Positions 38,742 to 49,248 of a stretch of DNA of 51,279 nt are shown here, piece after piece. A program made the translations under genes and the position numbers. The notes beneath the pieces were generated by a model that saw only the letters and a program-made list of their open reading frames with translations, ran no database searches and had not been told where the DNA came from. The stretch comes from Bacillus sp. ISL-7 (GTDB taxonomy: Bacteria > Bacillota > Bacilli > Bacillales_B > DSM-18226): assembly GCF_018613065.1 (NCBI RefSeq), contig NZ_JAGGQW010000032.1, positions 1-51,279 on the forward strand, read 5' to 3'. Position 1 is the stretch's first letter. Every line of letters starts with the position of its first letter.

Positions 38742-39923
38742 CTAATTTAAAATTTTAATCTTTACTTTTTTGCGTCCCCAGCGGTAGCAATCCTGATTAG
38801 ATGGCATGAATAAATCAATGATATATCCTTTAATTGCCCCTCCTGTGTCAGCTGCTACAGCATAGCCGTAGCCTTCAACATACACCTTTGTCCCCAGCGG
38901 AATAACCCTTGGGTCAACGGCAATTACCTTCATGTTCGGGTTAGCACGGAGATTAAGTCCCGTTGCTGTTCTACCTGAACAGCCATTACAATACGCTGTA
39001 TAAGCAGTTGCAGTAACGTAGAACTCCTGTCCCGACTCATCTGCACCACGTGAAACTTGTAACGATAAATCCTTCGTTCCGACAGCCACAACTTTATCTT
39101 GCTTTTCTGCAATCTTCTGCTCACTAATTAATTTTCTAGTTACTTCTTTGCCATTTTCAACCAGGACTTCATATTGTTTAGAAACGCGACCGTGCTTGCC
39201 TTCGGTAATCGTCTTTTCTTTGCCTTTTTCTAAACTTTCATCCTTTTTGGTTACTACAGCAAATTGAACAGGTTCTTCCACTACATCGGTGACTTTTTCT
39301 ACTCGAATGACGTTAACAACACCATTATCTGAGATGGTTTCTGTTAATGACGGTTCAACTCGGTCTAGTGTGTTTAACTGAATTCCCTGTTGTGATAAAA
39401 AGTCAGCGACCGTAGCCGAAGTGGCCCAAACTTGTTGCTTTTTACCGCCGTCAACATATGTAAGATGAAATGCTTCTTTTATTCCAATCTTCATCTTATC
39501 TTGTATTGCCGCTTGCGGTCTTGGTGAGATTTGGTCATGTTTGCTCAAAACAATTTTCTGCTCTTTTAGGAGTTCAGCCACTGTATCAGCTGTCGTCCAG
39601 ATCGTTTTTTTCTCGTTGTCCTTGACAATGTGAACCTGGTTAGCTTGCTTCCATACGACTTTCAGGTGGTCCTTCACCTTTGCATTCGCCTTAGGTTGCA
39701 AATAGTCTTGTGAGCGGGTGGATACATCCATTTCATCTAATAATTCTTTGATGGTATCTGCATGTGTTTTCACGACCTTTTGCTGATCGTTAAGAGTGAT
39801 GGCAACAGTTTTCTTTGATCCTTCGTAAAAAAGAATACCAAGAGTTGTTAGCAAAACTACGAAACTAGCAAAAGCAATGGTCAATGTCTTCCGGCTCAAA
39901 GACTTGGAAAACAGGTTTTTCAT
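38742..39923 (-). CDS. yabE: YabE, RpfB-like cell-wall protein with DUF348, G5 and 3D domains
   Basis: A 393-residue exported protein. An N-terminal signal/anchor (about 12-30) is followed by three ubiquitin-like DUF348 repeats (near 35-75, 90-130, 150-190), a G5 domain (about 205-285, KVTDVVEEPVQF...KEVTRKLI) and a C-terminal 3D domain (about 303-393) with VIAVDPRVIPLGTKVYVEGY and DTGGAIKG, whose Asp residues fit the Stationary-phase/MltA-like lytic transglycosylase core. It probably cuts peptidoglycan. The strong AAGGAGG is 23 nt from the ATG, too far, and the ATG lies in one arm of a 9 bp inverted repeat. Confidence 0.9.
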   Translation of the reverse strand: MKNLFSKSLSRKTLTIAFASFVVLLTTLGILFYEGSKKTVAITLNDQQKVVKTHADTIKELLDEMDVSTRSQDYLQPKANAKVKDHLKVVWKQANQVHIVKDNEKKTIWTTADTVAELLKEQKIVLSKHDQISPRPQAAIQDKMKIGIKEAFHLTYVDGGKKQQVWATSATVADFLSQQGIQLNTLDRVEPSLTETISDNGVVNVIRVEKVTDVVEEPVQFAVVTKKDESLEKGKEKTITEGKHGRVSKQYEVLVENGKEVTRKLISEQKIAEKQDKVVAVGTKDLSLQVSRGADESGQEFYVTATAYTAYCNGCSGRTATGLNLRANPNMKVIAVDPRVIPLGTKVYVEGYGYAVAADTGGAIKGYIIDLFMPSNQDCYRWGRKKVKIKILN

Positions 39924-40158
39924 GTTTTTGAATACGATGAAAAACGCCTCCTTTTCTTAGAGAGATTAATGAACCATGCTGTCGGCTGTTAATCTTTGCA
40001 TACTGTGCGAAGGTATTTCTAATTATGCACAAAGTTGAGAAAATTGCAAAGATAAACTTATCGACACGGTTATCCTATGTAGAAAAGGAGACATGTAGAA
40101 CTTTTTGTTATCGCTAAAATATAAGACAAGCTTCCACCAGCTTCGACAAAATCCCCTA

Positions 40159-40926
40159 TCATTTTATGGCGAATAATTTTTTAGCATTTCGTGTCGTTGC
40201 TTCCGCCACTTCTTCGATTGTCAATCCTTTTATTTCGGCAATTTGTTCAGCTACTAATTTTACATAACTAGGCTCATTTCTTTTCCCTCGGTAGGGATGG
40301 GGAGCCAAATATGGGCAATCTGTTTCTATTAATAGTTTATCGAGTGGAATTTCAGCAGCTACTTCTTTCGGCTTTTTGGCATTTTTGAAAGTTACAGGGC
40401 CTCCAAGAGAAATATAAAAGTTCATTTTCACGCATTCCTTCGCTACTTCAGGGCTGCCGCTAAAGCAATGCATAATCCCGCCTACTTCTTCCGCTCCTTC
40501 TTCCTTTAAAATTTCCACAATATCAGCTGTTGCTTCGCGATTATGAATCACGATTGGAAGATTAACCTTTTTAGCAAGTCTGATTTGTTTTCGAAAAACT
40601 TCCTTCTGAATATCCTTTGGAGATTTGTCCCAATGATAATCCAAGCCCATTTCACCGATGGCTACTACCTTTGGATGGGCAGTTAATTCCTCTATCCATC
40701 TTAAATCCGCCTCGGTCATGTCGATCGCATCAACGGGATGCCACCCAATGCAGGCAAAGATAAAATCATAGCTATCAGCTAATTCCATCGCCTTTAGAAT
40801 GGTCTTGCGGTCAAACCCGACCACAACCATATTAGTGACTCCCTCACTTTGAGCCCTAGAGATTACTTCTTCTAAATCTTCGTTATATTGGTCATCATTT
40901 AAATGTACATGGGTATCAAATAGCAT
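40159..40926 (-). CDS. tatD: TatD-family metal-dependent hydrolase (YabD)
   Basis: A 255-residue TIM-barrel hydrolase, probably a DNase or D-aminoacyl-tRNA-type hydrolase. Metal ligands: THVHLN (His 6 and 8), IGEMGLDYHW with the Glu, VIHNREA and HCFSGS, and the final Asp in LLIETDCPYLAPHPYRGKRN, all family signatures. It follows metG as in B. subtilis; the gap contains a parS-like site. Confidence 0.94.
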   Translation of the reverse strand: MLFDTHVHLNDDQYNEDLEEVISRAQSEGVTNMVVVGFDRKTILKAMELADSYDFIFACIGWHPVDAIDMTEADLRWIEELTAHPKVVAIGEMGLDYHWDKSPKDIQKEVFRKQIRLAKKVNLPIVIHNREATADIVEILKEEGAEEVGGIMHCFSGSPEVAKECVKMNFYISLGGPVTFKNAKKPKEVAAEIPLDKLLIETDCPYLAPHPYRGKRNEPSYVKLVAEQIAEIKGLTIEEVAEATTRNAKKLFAIK

Positions 40927-41048
40927 AGTTTTGCTCCTTCACCATTTTTTTCAAAAAGAATTTTATTTTTCGCTAACATTTTCTTATTCGCGTTAGAAAT
41001 GCCAATATTCAACAATAACCAAGTAATAAAAAGAAATGTCTCGAAAAA

Positions 41049-41064
41049 TGTTCCACGTGTAACA
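41049..41064. other. parS-like centromere site (Spo0J/ParB binding)
   Basis: TGTTCCACGTGTAACA matches 15 of 16 bases of the B. subtilis parS sequence TGTTCCACGTGAAACA. It lies between metG and tatD. In B. subtilis one of the origin-proximal parS sites maps near 4 degrees, where metS and yabD are, so position and sequence agree. Confidence 0.82.
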
Positions 41065-41066
41065 TT

Positions 41067-41093
41067 GAAAAGCGCCTTGTGCAGGCGCTTTTC
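41067..41093 (-). terminator. Hairpin after metG
   Basis: On the minus strand, arms GAAAAGCGCC and GGCGCTTTTC (41084-41093, 41067-41076) form a perfect 10 bp stem with a 7 nt loop. No extra T tract follows, only the TTTTC inside the second arm, so termination strength is uncertain. The parS-like site is 2 bp further on. Confidence 0.6.
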
Positions 41094-41111
41094 TTGTAAA
41101 GTTATTAACGT

Positions 41112-43124
<2,013 letters not shown>

Positions 43125-43157
43125 TTATTGCCTCTTTTTTCCCGCTTCTATCCTCAA

Positions 43158-43186
43158 AATATACCGAAAAACCAACTTTTGTGCAA
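43158..43186 (-). promoter_or_regulatory. Sigma-A promoter of metG
   Basis: On the minus strand, -35 TTGCAC (43181-43186), a 17 bp spacer, -10 TATATT (43158-43163). The leader would be about 70 nt. Confidence 0.78.
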
Positions 43187-43299
43187 GGAGGCGCTCTTTT
43201 ACCTGATTCCTTTATTTTTTCATATTTTCCTATTACACCCATAAAGGCTTCAATTCCTGCGAAGGATATATAGTTCAATCGCATCAATTTATGTTGAAG

Positions 43300-43308
43300 T
43301 TTGTCGAA
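43300..43308 (+). promoter_or_regulatory. Isolated exact 0A box between metG and abrB
   Basis: TTTGTCGAA, a perfect Spo0A-P box, is followed by CGAAT at 43316-43320. The layout repeats that of the abrB operator 197 bp further on. It lies more than 100 bp from either promoter, so its role is unclear. Confidence 0.45.
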
Positions 43309-43326
43309 GAAATATCGAATTGAACA

Positions 43327-43404
43327 GTTGTTTTATCAACAATCCAATAGCATTATTCACTGCTAAATATAGGTAATTTTCAGAAATAACGTTGTTAAAT
43401 CAAC
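43327..43404. promoter_or_regulatory. Pair of 14 bp dyads upstream of abrB
   Basis: GTTGTTTTATCAAC (43327-43340) and GTTGTTAAATCAAC (43391-43404) share 12 of 14 bases, each with GTTG/CAAC arms. They start 64 bp apart, about six helical turns. The gap 43080-43563 otherwise holds the metG promoter, two 0A-type elements and the abrB promoter. Confidence 0.5.
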
Positions 43405-43453
43405 GATCACCTTAATTGAATAAATTTACTATTATTTTTCAAAATAAAAATTA

Positions 43454-43482
43454 TTGACGGATATGGGAATTTCTTGTATTAT
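43454..43482 (+). promoter_or_regulatory. Sigma-A promoter of abrB
   Basis: -35 TTGACG (43454-43459), 17 bp, -10 TATTAT (43477-43482); transcription should start near 43489, just before the 0A boxes. Confidence 0.82.
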
Positions 43483-43496
43483 TAAGTTATGAAAAT

Positions 43497-43515
43497 TTTG
43501 TCGAATAATGACGAA
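43497..43515 (+). promoter_or_regulatory. Spo0A operator of abrB
   Basis: An exact 0A box TTTGTCGAA (43497-43505) followed by a degenerate one, AATGACGAA (43507-43515), about 10 bp later and downstream of the predicted start. B. subtilis abrB has the same arrangement, through which Spo0A-P represses the gene. Confidence 0.82.
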
Positions 43516-43563
43516 TAAATAGATAGAGAAAAATAAGTGCAAATGTGAGAGGAGATCATAAAA

Positions 43564-43848
43564 ATGAAATCTACTGGTATTGTTCGTAAAGTTGATGAGT
43601 TAGGCCGTGTGGTTATTCCAATCGAATTAAGACGTACTCTTGGTATCGCTGAAAAAGATGCTCTTGAAATTTACGTTGACGATGAGCGTATTATCTTAAA
43701 GAAATATAAGCCAAATATGACTTGCCAAGTTACAGGAGAAGTATCTGATGATAATTTAACTCTTGCTGGCGGTAAATTGATTCTTAGCCGTGAAGGTGCA
43801 GAACAGTTATTACAAGAAATCCAAAACAACTTTGAATTAGTAAAATAA
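43564..43848 (+). CDS. abrB: Transition-state regulator AbrB
   Basis: DNA-binding repressor of stationary-phase genes. The 94 residues carry the swapped-hairpin DNA-binding domain (MKSTGIVRKVDELGRVVIPI, ELRRTLGIAEKDALEIYVDD) and the AbrB C-terminal dimerisation part (about 55-94) containing the single Cys of TCQVTGEV. GAGGAG precedes the ATG. It is the only plus-strand gene, as abrB is also reversed in B. subtilis. A Spo0A operator and a terminator delimit a monocistronic unit. Confidence 0.98.
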   Translation: MKSTGIVRKVDELGRVVIPIELRRTLGIAEKDALEIYVDDERIILKKYKPNMTCQVTGEVSDDNLTLAGGKLILSREGAEQLLQEIQNNFELVK

Positions 43849-43851
43849 TAG

Positions 43852-43891
43852 AAAGCTCCGGCACTTCAATTAGTGCTGGAGCTTTTTTTAT
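43852..43891 (+). terminator. Intrinsic terminator of abrB (convergent with rsmI)
   Basis: Arms AAAGCTCCGGCACT (43852-43865) and AGTGCTGGAGCTTT (43872-43885) form 14 pairs with one G-U, then TTTTATTT. It may also stop transcription from rsmI on the other strand, where CTATTATTTT follows the stem. Confidence 0.92.
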
Positions 43892-43939
43892 TTGAAATTG
43901 GAAACAAACGTTCAGCGGTGTATCCCACTTAAGCTCTAT

Positions 43940-44812
43940 CTATTCGACATGATAGGCCTGATACACTTCTCTTTTATTTATGTCACGATCTTTCGCTGTT
44001 AGTTTGATCGCTTCCTTCGAAGGGATATTTTTTTCAGAAATATAATGATTTACATGTTCTTCAAGCGTTAAATTGTGCCACCAGCTTGGTTCTTCCTCTT
44101 GTTGCTGATCCGTCCCCTCAACAATTAAGCAAAACTCTCCGCGGATTTCATCCTGCGTGGTCCAAGCAATTACTTCTTCGATCGATCCGCGAATAAATTC
44201 CTCATACTTTTTTGTTAACTCCCTGCAAATTGCGATCTTCCGGTTACCGAGGACATCTGACATAATCGAAAGCGTTTCTTTAAGGCGATGTGGTGATTCA
44301 TAAAAGATTAACGTAGCTGACTGCCACTTTAAGTGTTCTAACTCCGCCCGCTTTTCTTTCTTGTTTCGATTCAAAAAACCAAAAAAGTAAAAGGGCTGGC
44401 ACACTAAACCGGAAGCAATTAATGATGTTAGGGCAGCATTTGCACCTGGTAACGGAACGACTGTTACCTTTTCTTCAATGGCCGCTGCGACCAGCTCATA
44501 ACCTGGATCTGAAATGGCAGGCATACCCGCATCACTTACCAGCGCAATCTTTAACCCTTCCTTTACTTTTTGAATCAATTTATCGCCGCTCGTATCTTTA
44601 TTGTGTTCGTGATAACTTACAACAGGTGTTCCAATTTCAAAGTAATTACAAAGCTTCTTTGTATTTCTTGTATCTTCTGCAGCAATTAAGTCTGCCTCTT
44701 TTAATAGTCGAATCGCACGGAAGCTCATATCTTCTAAATTGCCAATTGGTGTGGGAATAAGATATAAAATCCCTTTCGTAGCTTCATTCTCAAAGCTTTT
44801 TTGCTGCCACAT
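43940..44812 (-). CDS. rsmI: 16S rRNA (cytidine-2'-O)-methyltransferase
   Basis: Methylates C1402 of 16S rRNA. The 290 residues show the tetrapyrrole-methylase fold of RsmI: LYLIPTPIGNLEDMSFRAIR, LIAAEDTRNTKKLCNYF, YHEHN, ALVSDAGMPAISDPGYELV, PLPGANAALTSLIASGL and FYESPHRLKETL. The ATG at 44812 lies 6 nt after AGGTG; a GTG at 44821 overlaps that site. It overlaps yazA by 23 bp. Confidence 0.95.
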   Translation of the reverse strand: MWQQKSFENEATKGILYLIPTPIGNLEDMSFRAIRLLKEADLIAAEDTRNTKKLCNYFEIGTPVVSYHEHNKDTSGDKLIQKVKEGLKIALVSDAGMPAISDPGYELVAAAIEEKVTVVPLPGANAALTSLIASGLVCQPFYFFGFLNRNKKEKRAELEHLKWQSATLIFYESPHRLKETLSIMSDVLGNRKIAICRELTKKYEEFIRGSIEEVIAWTTQDEIRGEFCLIVEGTDQQQEEEPSWWHNLTLEEHVNHYISEKNIPSKEAIKLTAKDRDINKREVYQAYHVE

Positions 44813-45077
44813 ACATATCACCTGTTTCTTTCATTAAAAATTCATCTTTTTTCTTCCTGCTTAATTGCTTAAAGGAGTATTCTGCCCTCAGCGCGTCCCC
44901 TTTATTTTCATAGCTTCTATAGTATGTAAGTTCGACCGGACCTCTGCCCCGCGTATATTTTGCCCCTTTTCCTTCATTATGAAGCTTAATCCGGCGTTCA
45001 AGATTATTCGTATATCCACCATATAAACTACCGTCCTTACAGGTAAGAACATAAAAATAGTGATCGCTATTCTCCAT
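44790..45077 (-). CDS. yazA: GIY-YIG domain protein YazA
   Basis: A 95-residue UvrC-type nuclease-domain protein (UPF0213): [20 protein letters not shown] (GIY-YIG here read as YVL...YGG), [20 protein letters not shown] and [20 protein letters not shown]. The function is not established. I chose the ATG at 45077, which overlaps the trmN6 stop by 11 bp, because longer starts lack family similarity. The same trmN6-yazA-rsmI order occurs in B. subtilis. Confidence 0.9.
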   Translation of the reverse strand: MENSDHYFYVLTCKDGSLYGGYTNNLERRIKLHNEGKGAKYTRGRGPVELTYYRSYENKGDALRAEYSFKQLSRKKKDEFLMKETGDMYVAAKKL

Positions 45078-45816
45078 ATAAAATCTCTCTAATTTCTGGT
45101 GTATACTCATTGTTATCATTATAAACAAATAACGGGGGAGAAATTTTTATATCCGGACTGCCATCCTTAATTGCCTCAATTAAAAGCGTATTAGCCTCTT
45201 TCCCCTTCTTCGGATAGACAAATTGAATCCGTTTGGGTTCAAGCCGATATTGTCTCATCAATGTAATGATATCCAGCAGTCGCCCCGGTCGGTGTACAAA
45301 AGCCACCTTGCCGCCTTGTTTAGCCAATTGACTTGAAGCCTTGACCGCATCCTCTAGTGTACAAAGAATTTCATGACGGGCAATCGCTAGATGTTCATTG
45401 GGATTCATCTCTTCCTTTGACGGCGTTGTAAAATACGGGGGATTGCAAGTGACGACATCAAATTGCCCATGGCCCAGCTGTTTTGGCATATCCTTGATAT
45501 CACCATGAATCATTTGCAGTCGGGGTTCTAGTCCATTATATTCAATGCTTCTTACCGCCATATCGTAAAGCCGTTCCTGTATTTCAACACCAGTAATCTG
45601 GCCCTTTGTTCGTGCACTTAAAAATAAAGGGATGACACCATTCCCGCTGCAGAGGTCAATTAAGTTCCCTTTTTGAATCGGAACATATACAAATCTTGCA
45701 AGTAAAACGGCATCAAGGGAAAAGGCAAAAACAGACGGACTTTGGATAATCCTTAAGTTTTCCGCTAATAAATAATCTAACCGTTCATCTTCCTTCAAGT
45801 TAACCAAATTATCCAT
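45067..45816 (-). CDS. trmN6: tRNA1(Val) (adenine(37)-N6)-methyltransferase TrmN6
   Basis: SAM-dependent N6-adenine methyltransferase (YabB). The 249 residues contain the SAM-binding [16 protein letters not shown] (about 53-68) and the catalytic NPPY at 125-128 ([20 protein letters not shown]). The AGGGG ribosome binding site touches the ATG at 45816, so translation may in fact start at the TTG at 45807, 9 nt after it. A hairpin separates it from yabA. Confidence 0.92.
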   Translation of the reverse strand: MDNLVNLKEDERLDYLLAENLRIIQSPSVFAFSLDAVLLARFVYVPIQKGNLIDLCSGNGVIPLFLSARTKGQITGVEIQERLYDMAVRSIEYNGLEPRLQMIHGDIKDMPKQLGHGQFDVVTCNPPYFTTPSKEEMNPNEHLAIARHEILCTLEDAVKASSQLAKQGGKVAFVHRPGRLLDIITLMRQYRLEPKRIQFVYPKKGKEANTLLIEAIKDGSPDIKISPPLFVYNDNNEYTPEIREILYGE

Positions 45817-45829
45817 CCCCTAAATGTAT

Positions 45830-45859
45830 GAAAATAGAGGCTGATTTTTGTCAGCCTCT
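45830..45859 (-). terminator. Hairpin/terminator after yabA
   Basis: On the minus strand, arms AGAGGCTGA and TCAGCCTCT (45851-45859, 45836-45844), 6 nt loop, then ATTTTC. The T tract is short, so read-through to trmN6 is likely. Confidence 0.7.
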
Positions 45860-45864
45860 TAAGG

Positions 45865-46236
45865 TTATTTCTTATTAAGAAAGGAAAGACAGAATAAACA
45901 ATCGCCTTCCTTGCGTAAACTTCCAAAATGAAGGTTACAGATATGAAACCCTTCTTGATAGAGTCGGGCGAGGTTATCATATCCTTCCCCAACATCAAAT
46001 GGCTTTACCCCCGGAGACTCGGGCAGGACTGCCCCCTTTTTATTCTCTGTTACCTTTTTTTCCGCTTCAGTCGTTACATCTAAACGGCGTCTCAAATGTT
46101 CATTTTCAAGCTTTAAATAATGATTCTCTTCTAGTATTTCGGCTAAATGCTGCTTTAATTCCCCCAGCTGCTGGTAAAGATGGCCAATTTGTGTTTCCAT
46201 ATTACTTACTGATTCAAATATTTCTTTTTTATCCAC
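45865..46236 (-). CDS. yabA: Replication initiation control protein YabA
   Basis: Links DnaA to DnaN and prevents over-initiation. The 123 residues have an N-terminal coiled coil (about 1-60, [20 protein letters not shown]), a variable linker, and a C-terminal zinc domain [20 protein letters not shown]...CLFCLSFL. I chose the GTG at 46236 (VDKKEIFE) because GAGGTGG lies just upstream, at the ricT stop codon, and B. subtilis YabA starts at the same residue; the longer start at 46278 would lie inside ricT. Confidence 0.95.
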   Translation of the reverse strand: MDKKEIFESVSNMETQIGHLYQQLGELKQHLAEILEENHYLKLENEHLRRRLDVTTEAEKKVTENKKGAVLPESPGVKPFDVGEGYDNLARLYQEGFHICNLHFGSLRKEGDCLFCLSFLNKK

Positions 46237-46249
46237 GTCTTCCACCTCG

Positions 46250-47077
46250 TTAATCTGTGGATTGTATAGAAAAGGCACCTTCTTTATTGATTTCCTCCAA
46301 GGTATACTCCAGAACTCGATCCTGTTCCTTTAGTTCAACCTGCAGTACCCGCTCTAATATATTTAATCCTACTACTTTTCCTCTACCCTGTGGTGTTTCA
46401 ATGAATTCCCCTAAATCCGGCAGCAATGCTTTAGCAGATTCATATTCATCATTTTCATATTTTAAACAACACATCAGCCTGCCGCATAATCCAGATATTT
46501 TTGTAGGATTCAGTGAAAGGTTCTGATCCTTCGCCATTTTTATCGAAACTGGATCGAAATCCCCTAAAAAGGTCGAACAGCATAACATTCTCCCACAGGG
46601 ACCGATACCACCAAGCATCTTCGCTTCATCGCGGACACCAATTTGGCGTAATTCAATTCTCGTCCTAAAAATAGCTGCTAAATCCTTCACAAGCTCACGG
46701 AAATCAACTCTTCCATCAGCCGTAAAGTAGAAGATGACTTTATTTCGATCAAATGTATATTCTACATCGACTAGTTTCATATCCAGTTGATGCTCATTCA
46801 CTTTTTCATTACAAACTTCATAAGCTTCCTTTGCGGCTTGCTTATTCTCTTCAACAATCATTCGATCCTTCGGGTCGGCAATTCTCACCACTTTTTTTAG
46901 TGGAAGGACAACATCATGCTCCTCCACCTGTTTGCGAGCGATGACTGCTTTACCATACTCAACTCCACGAACTGTTTCGACAATCACAAAGTCATCTTTT
47001 TCTATAGAGAGGTCCCCTGGATCAAAATAATAGATTTTCCCCGCCTTTTTAAAGCGTACTCCTACAACATCATACAA
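46250..47077 (-). CDS. ricT: RicT (YaaT), PSP1-family subunit of the RicAFT complex
   Basis: Part of the iron-sulfur RicA-RicF-RicT complex that works with RNase Y in mRNA processing and affects sporulation and competence. The 275 residues carry the PSP1 domain (about 60-150) and the cysteine cluster [13 protein letters not shown] and [13 protein letters not shown], likely Fe-S ligands. It starts 8 bp inside the end of holB. Confidence 0.95.
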   Translation of the reverse strand: MYDVVGVRFKKAGKIYYFDPGDLSIEKDDFVIVETVRGVEYGKAVIARKQVEEHDVVLPLKKVVRIADPKDRMIVEENKQAAKEAYEVCNEKVNEHQLDMKLVDVEYTFDRNKVIFYFTADGRVDFRELVKDLAAIFRTRIELRQIGVRDEAKMLGGIGPCGRMLCCSTFLGDFDPVSIKMAKDQNLSLNPTKISGLCGRLMCCLKYENDEYESAKALLPDLGEFIETPQGRGKVVGLNILERVLQVELKEQDRVLEYTLEEINKEGAFSIQSTD

Positions 47078-48086
47078 ATGAAGATCCCTCCTGCAATTTT
47101 AACACAAGCTGTTCCATCATCAGCTGAGGATTCATATTCCTCTCAAGCTTTCTTTTTGCATCAAGAATAGCTGACATTTGATCCGATATGCGCCGTCCAG
47201 ATGTTTGCAGTGCAAATTGTTGCAGCCGTTCATTTTCCTCTCGAAAAACAACTTGCTCCTGCCTATCTAATTGTATATATAGTAAATCCTTAAAAATAAG
47301 AAGTAAAAGGTCTAAACCACGGTGAATTTGTTCTTTATCTTTAAAGTGTGGAAACCATTCAGTCTGAAGCGTTACCATAGCCTCCAACGGATTTTTTTTC
47401 AACACCTCATATAATTTTACCACTATTTTTTGAGCTTGTGCAAACCATTCATCGACATTTAATTTATGTGCCTCATCCAAGCTATTGGTCAATTGAGCAA
47501 GTAACGGAGCCTTTAGCGGTTCTACGCCGTTTTCCACCAATTGTTTAATCATAACTAAAGGTGATAATGGATGAAATGTTAGTATTTGGCACCTCGAAAG
47601 GATCGTTGGTAGAATTTTCTGCGGCTGTTCTGTTAATAGAAAGGCAACTGTCCCGGGATTAGGTTCTTCTAAAAACTTCAGTAAACTATTGGATGCACTG
47701 ACACTCATTTTATCTGCATGGATAAGCAAATAAACCTTTTTCAAAGATTCTAATCCCTTTTTGGAAAACTCAACCTGCAGGCTTCTGATTTGGTCAACCT
47801 TAATGGATAATCCATCCGGCTCCACAATATGAACATCAGGATGGTTGCTATGATTGATTCGACGACAATTATTGCATTCTTCACAAGGTTTATAACGATC
47901 AATGATGGACTCGCAAAATAGGGACTTCGTTAGTAACAACGCAATTTCCCGCTTACCTGTCCCTCTAATACCCTCAAGAAGGTACGCATGGGCCACTCGA
48001 TTTTTCACTAAACTGTTTTTTAACATGTTTAACACAGTTGGCTGAAGCTCTTCTAGCTGTTCCCATGATTTTACCAAGCTCATCAC
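47070..48086 (-). CDS. holB: DNA polymerase III subunit delta'
   Basis: Clamp-loader subunit. The 338 residues include a Walker A-like GIRGTGKR (39-46), the zinc cysteines C58, C68, C71 and C74 (CEECNNC), SNSLLKFLEEPNPGTVAFLL and the SRC arginine-finger segment ILSRCQ. The gene follows darA by 37 bp; the yaaR gene found at this place in B. subtilis is missing. Confidence 0.95.
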   Translation of the reverse strand: MMSLVKSWEQLEELQPTVLNMLKNSLVKNRVAHAYLLEGIRGTGKREIALLLTKSLFCESIIDRYKPCEECNNCRRINHSNHPDVHIVEPDGLSIKVDQIRSLQVEFSKKGLESLKKVYLLIHADKMSVSASNSLLKFLEEPNPGTVAFLLTEQPQKILPTILSRCQILTFHPLSPLVMIKQLVENGVEPLKAPLLAQLTNSLDEAHKLNVDEWFAQAQKIVVKLYEVLKKNPLEAMVTLQTEWFPHFKDKEQIHRGLDLLLLIFKDLLYIQLDRQEQVVFREENERLQQFALQTSGRRISDQMSAILDAKRKLERNMNPQLMMEQLVLKLQEGSSFV

Positions 48087-48123
48087 TCTCTTACTTTATA
48101 AAATTAACCGACATTCACTAGGC

Positions 48124-48498
<375 letters not shown>

Positions 48499-48502
48499 CT
48501 AT

Positions 48503-48511
48503 ATTATAACA
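48503..48511 (-). promoter_or_regulatory. Extended -10 promoter of darA
   Basis: On the minus strand, TGTTATAAT: a perfect -10 with the TGn extension, about 50 bp before the darA start. No good -35 is seen, which the extended -10 can offset. Confidence 0.55.
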
Positions 48512-48569
48512 GGTAACAGAGTTCCTTACATTCGTAATGGCAGGGAAGGCTACATATTTATTTTAGGAT

Positions 48570-48595
48570 AAAAAAAAGCCTTACAGGGAAGGCTT
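48570..48595 (-). terminator. Intrinsic terminator of tmk
   Basis: On the minus strand, arms AAGCCTT and AAGGCTT (48589-48595, 48576-48582), then a T tract. The stem contains the last codons and stop of tmk. Confidence 0.82.
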
Positions 48596-49216
48596 CCTTT
48601 TTGCTAATTTTTCTACTATTATTTTTAGGGTTTCTTGAAAAACCTCTTCCACTGTGCCGGAAGCATCAATAGACTGAATTCTATCTGGAAAGCGTTCGAT
48701 TAATAGATGATATCCTGTGCTAACCTTTTGGTGGAATTCCAGGTTTTCTAAATCCAATCGATTAATCTCTCTGCCTTTATTTTTGTTGATCCGCTTTAAG
48801 CCTAACTCTGGTTCGATATCAAAGTAGATGGTTAACTCAGGCATCAAATTTTCAATCGCAAATTGGTTGATTGCAAAAACTTCATCAATTCCTAACCCGC
48901 GTGCATAGCCTTGGTAAGCCAAAGAACTATCAACAAACCGGTCGCACAACACGATTTTCCCCTCTGCTAAAGCTGGTTTCACCTTTTCTATCAAATGCTG
49001 CCTTCTTGCAGCAGCATAGAGTAAGGCTTCTGTCCGCGGGTCCATCGCAGTATTTTCTTTATCTAAAATCACGGCACGAATCTGTTCAGCGATATCAATC
49101 CCGCCTGGTTCTCGCGTTAGGAGTACGTTTCCAAGCTGCTGGGCTACCATGTTAATAATTGTTGACTTTCCCGCGCCATCCGGGCCCTCAAATGTTATAA
49201 ATATTCCTTTATCCAT
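48581..49216 (-). CDS. tmk: Thymidylate kinase
   Basis: Phosphorylates dTMP to dTDP. The 211 residues have the P-loop GPDGAGKS (11-18), the DRF motif (92-94, [19 protein letters not shown]) and REPGG at about 35-39. It starts 32 bp after yaaO, probably in the same transcript, and ends in a terminator. Confidence 0.96.
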   Translation of the reverse strand: MDKGIFITFEGPDGAGKSTIINMVAQQLGNVLLTREPGGIDIAEQIRAVILDKENTAMDPRTEALLYAAARRQHLIEKVKPALAEGKIVLCDRFVDSSLAYQGYARGLGIDEVFAINQFAIENLMPELTIYFDIEPELGLKRINKNKGREINRLDLENLEFHQKVSTGYHLLIERFPDRIQSIDASGTVEEVFQETLKIIVEKLAKRKPSL

Positions 49217-49248
49217 TTAAATAAAACCTCCAAAACTGTATCTATCTC

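Noticed and set aside
39042..39057. TGCACCACGTGAAACT, a second possible parS
   Set aside because: Three mismatches to parS, not palindromic outside CACGTG, and inside the conserved 3D-domain coding region of yabE.
39040..39080. Plus-strand sigma-X/sigma-M-type promoter for an antisense RNA to yabE, as in B. subtilis
   Set aside because: TGAAAC is present, but the matching CGTT is 18 bp away and is not CGTC/CGTA; no terminator pairs with it. I cannot support an antisense RNA from sequence alone.
47648..47661. TGTCCCGGGATT-type sequence as a second Noc site
   Set aside because: Only about 9 of 14 bases agree and it lies in holB coding sequence; the CCCGGG core alone is not enough.
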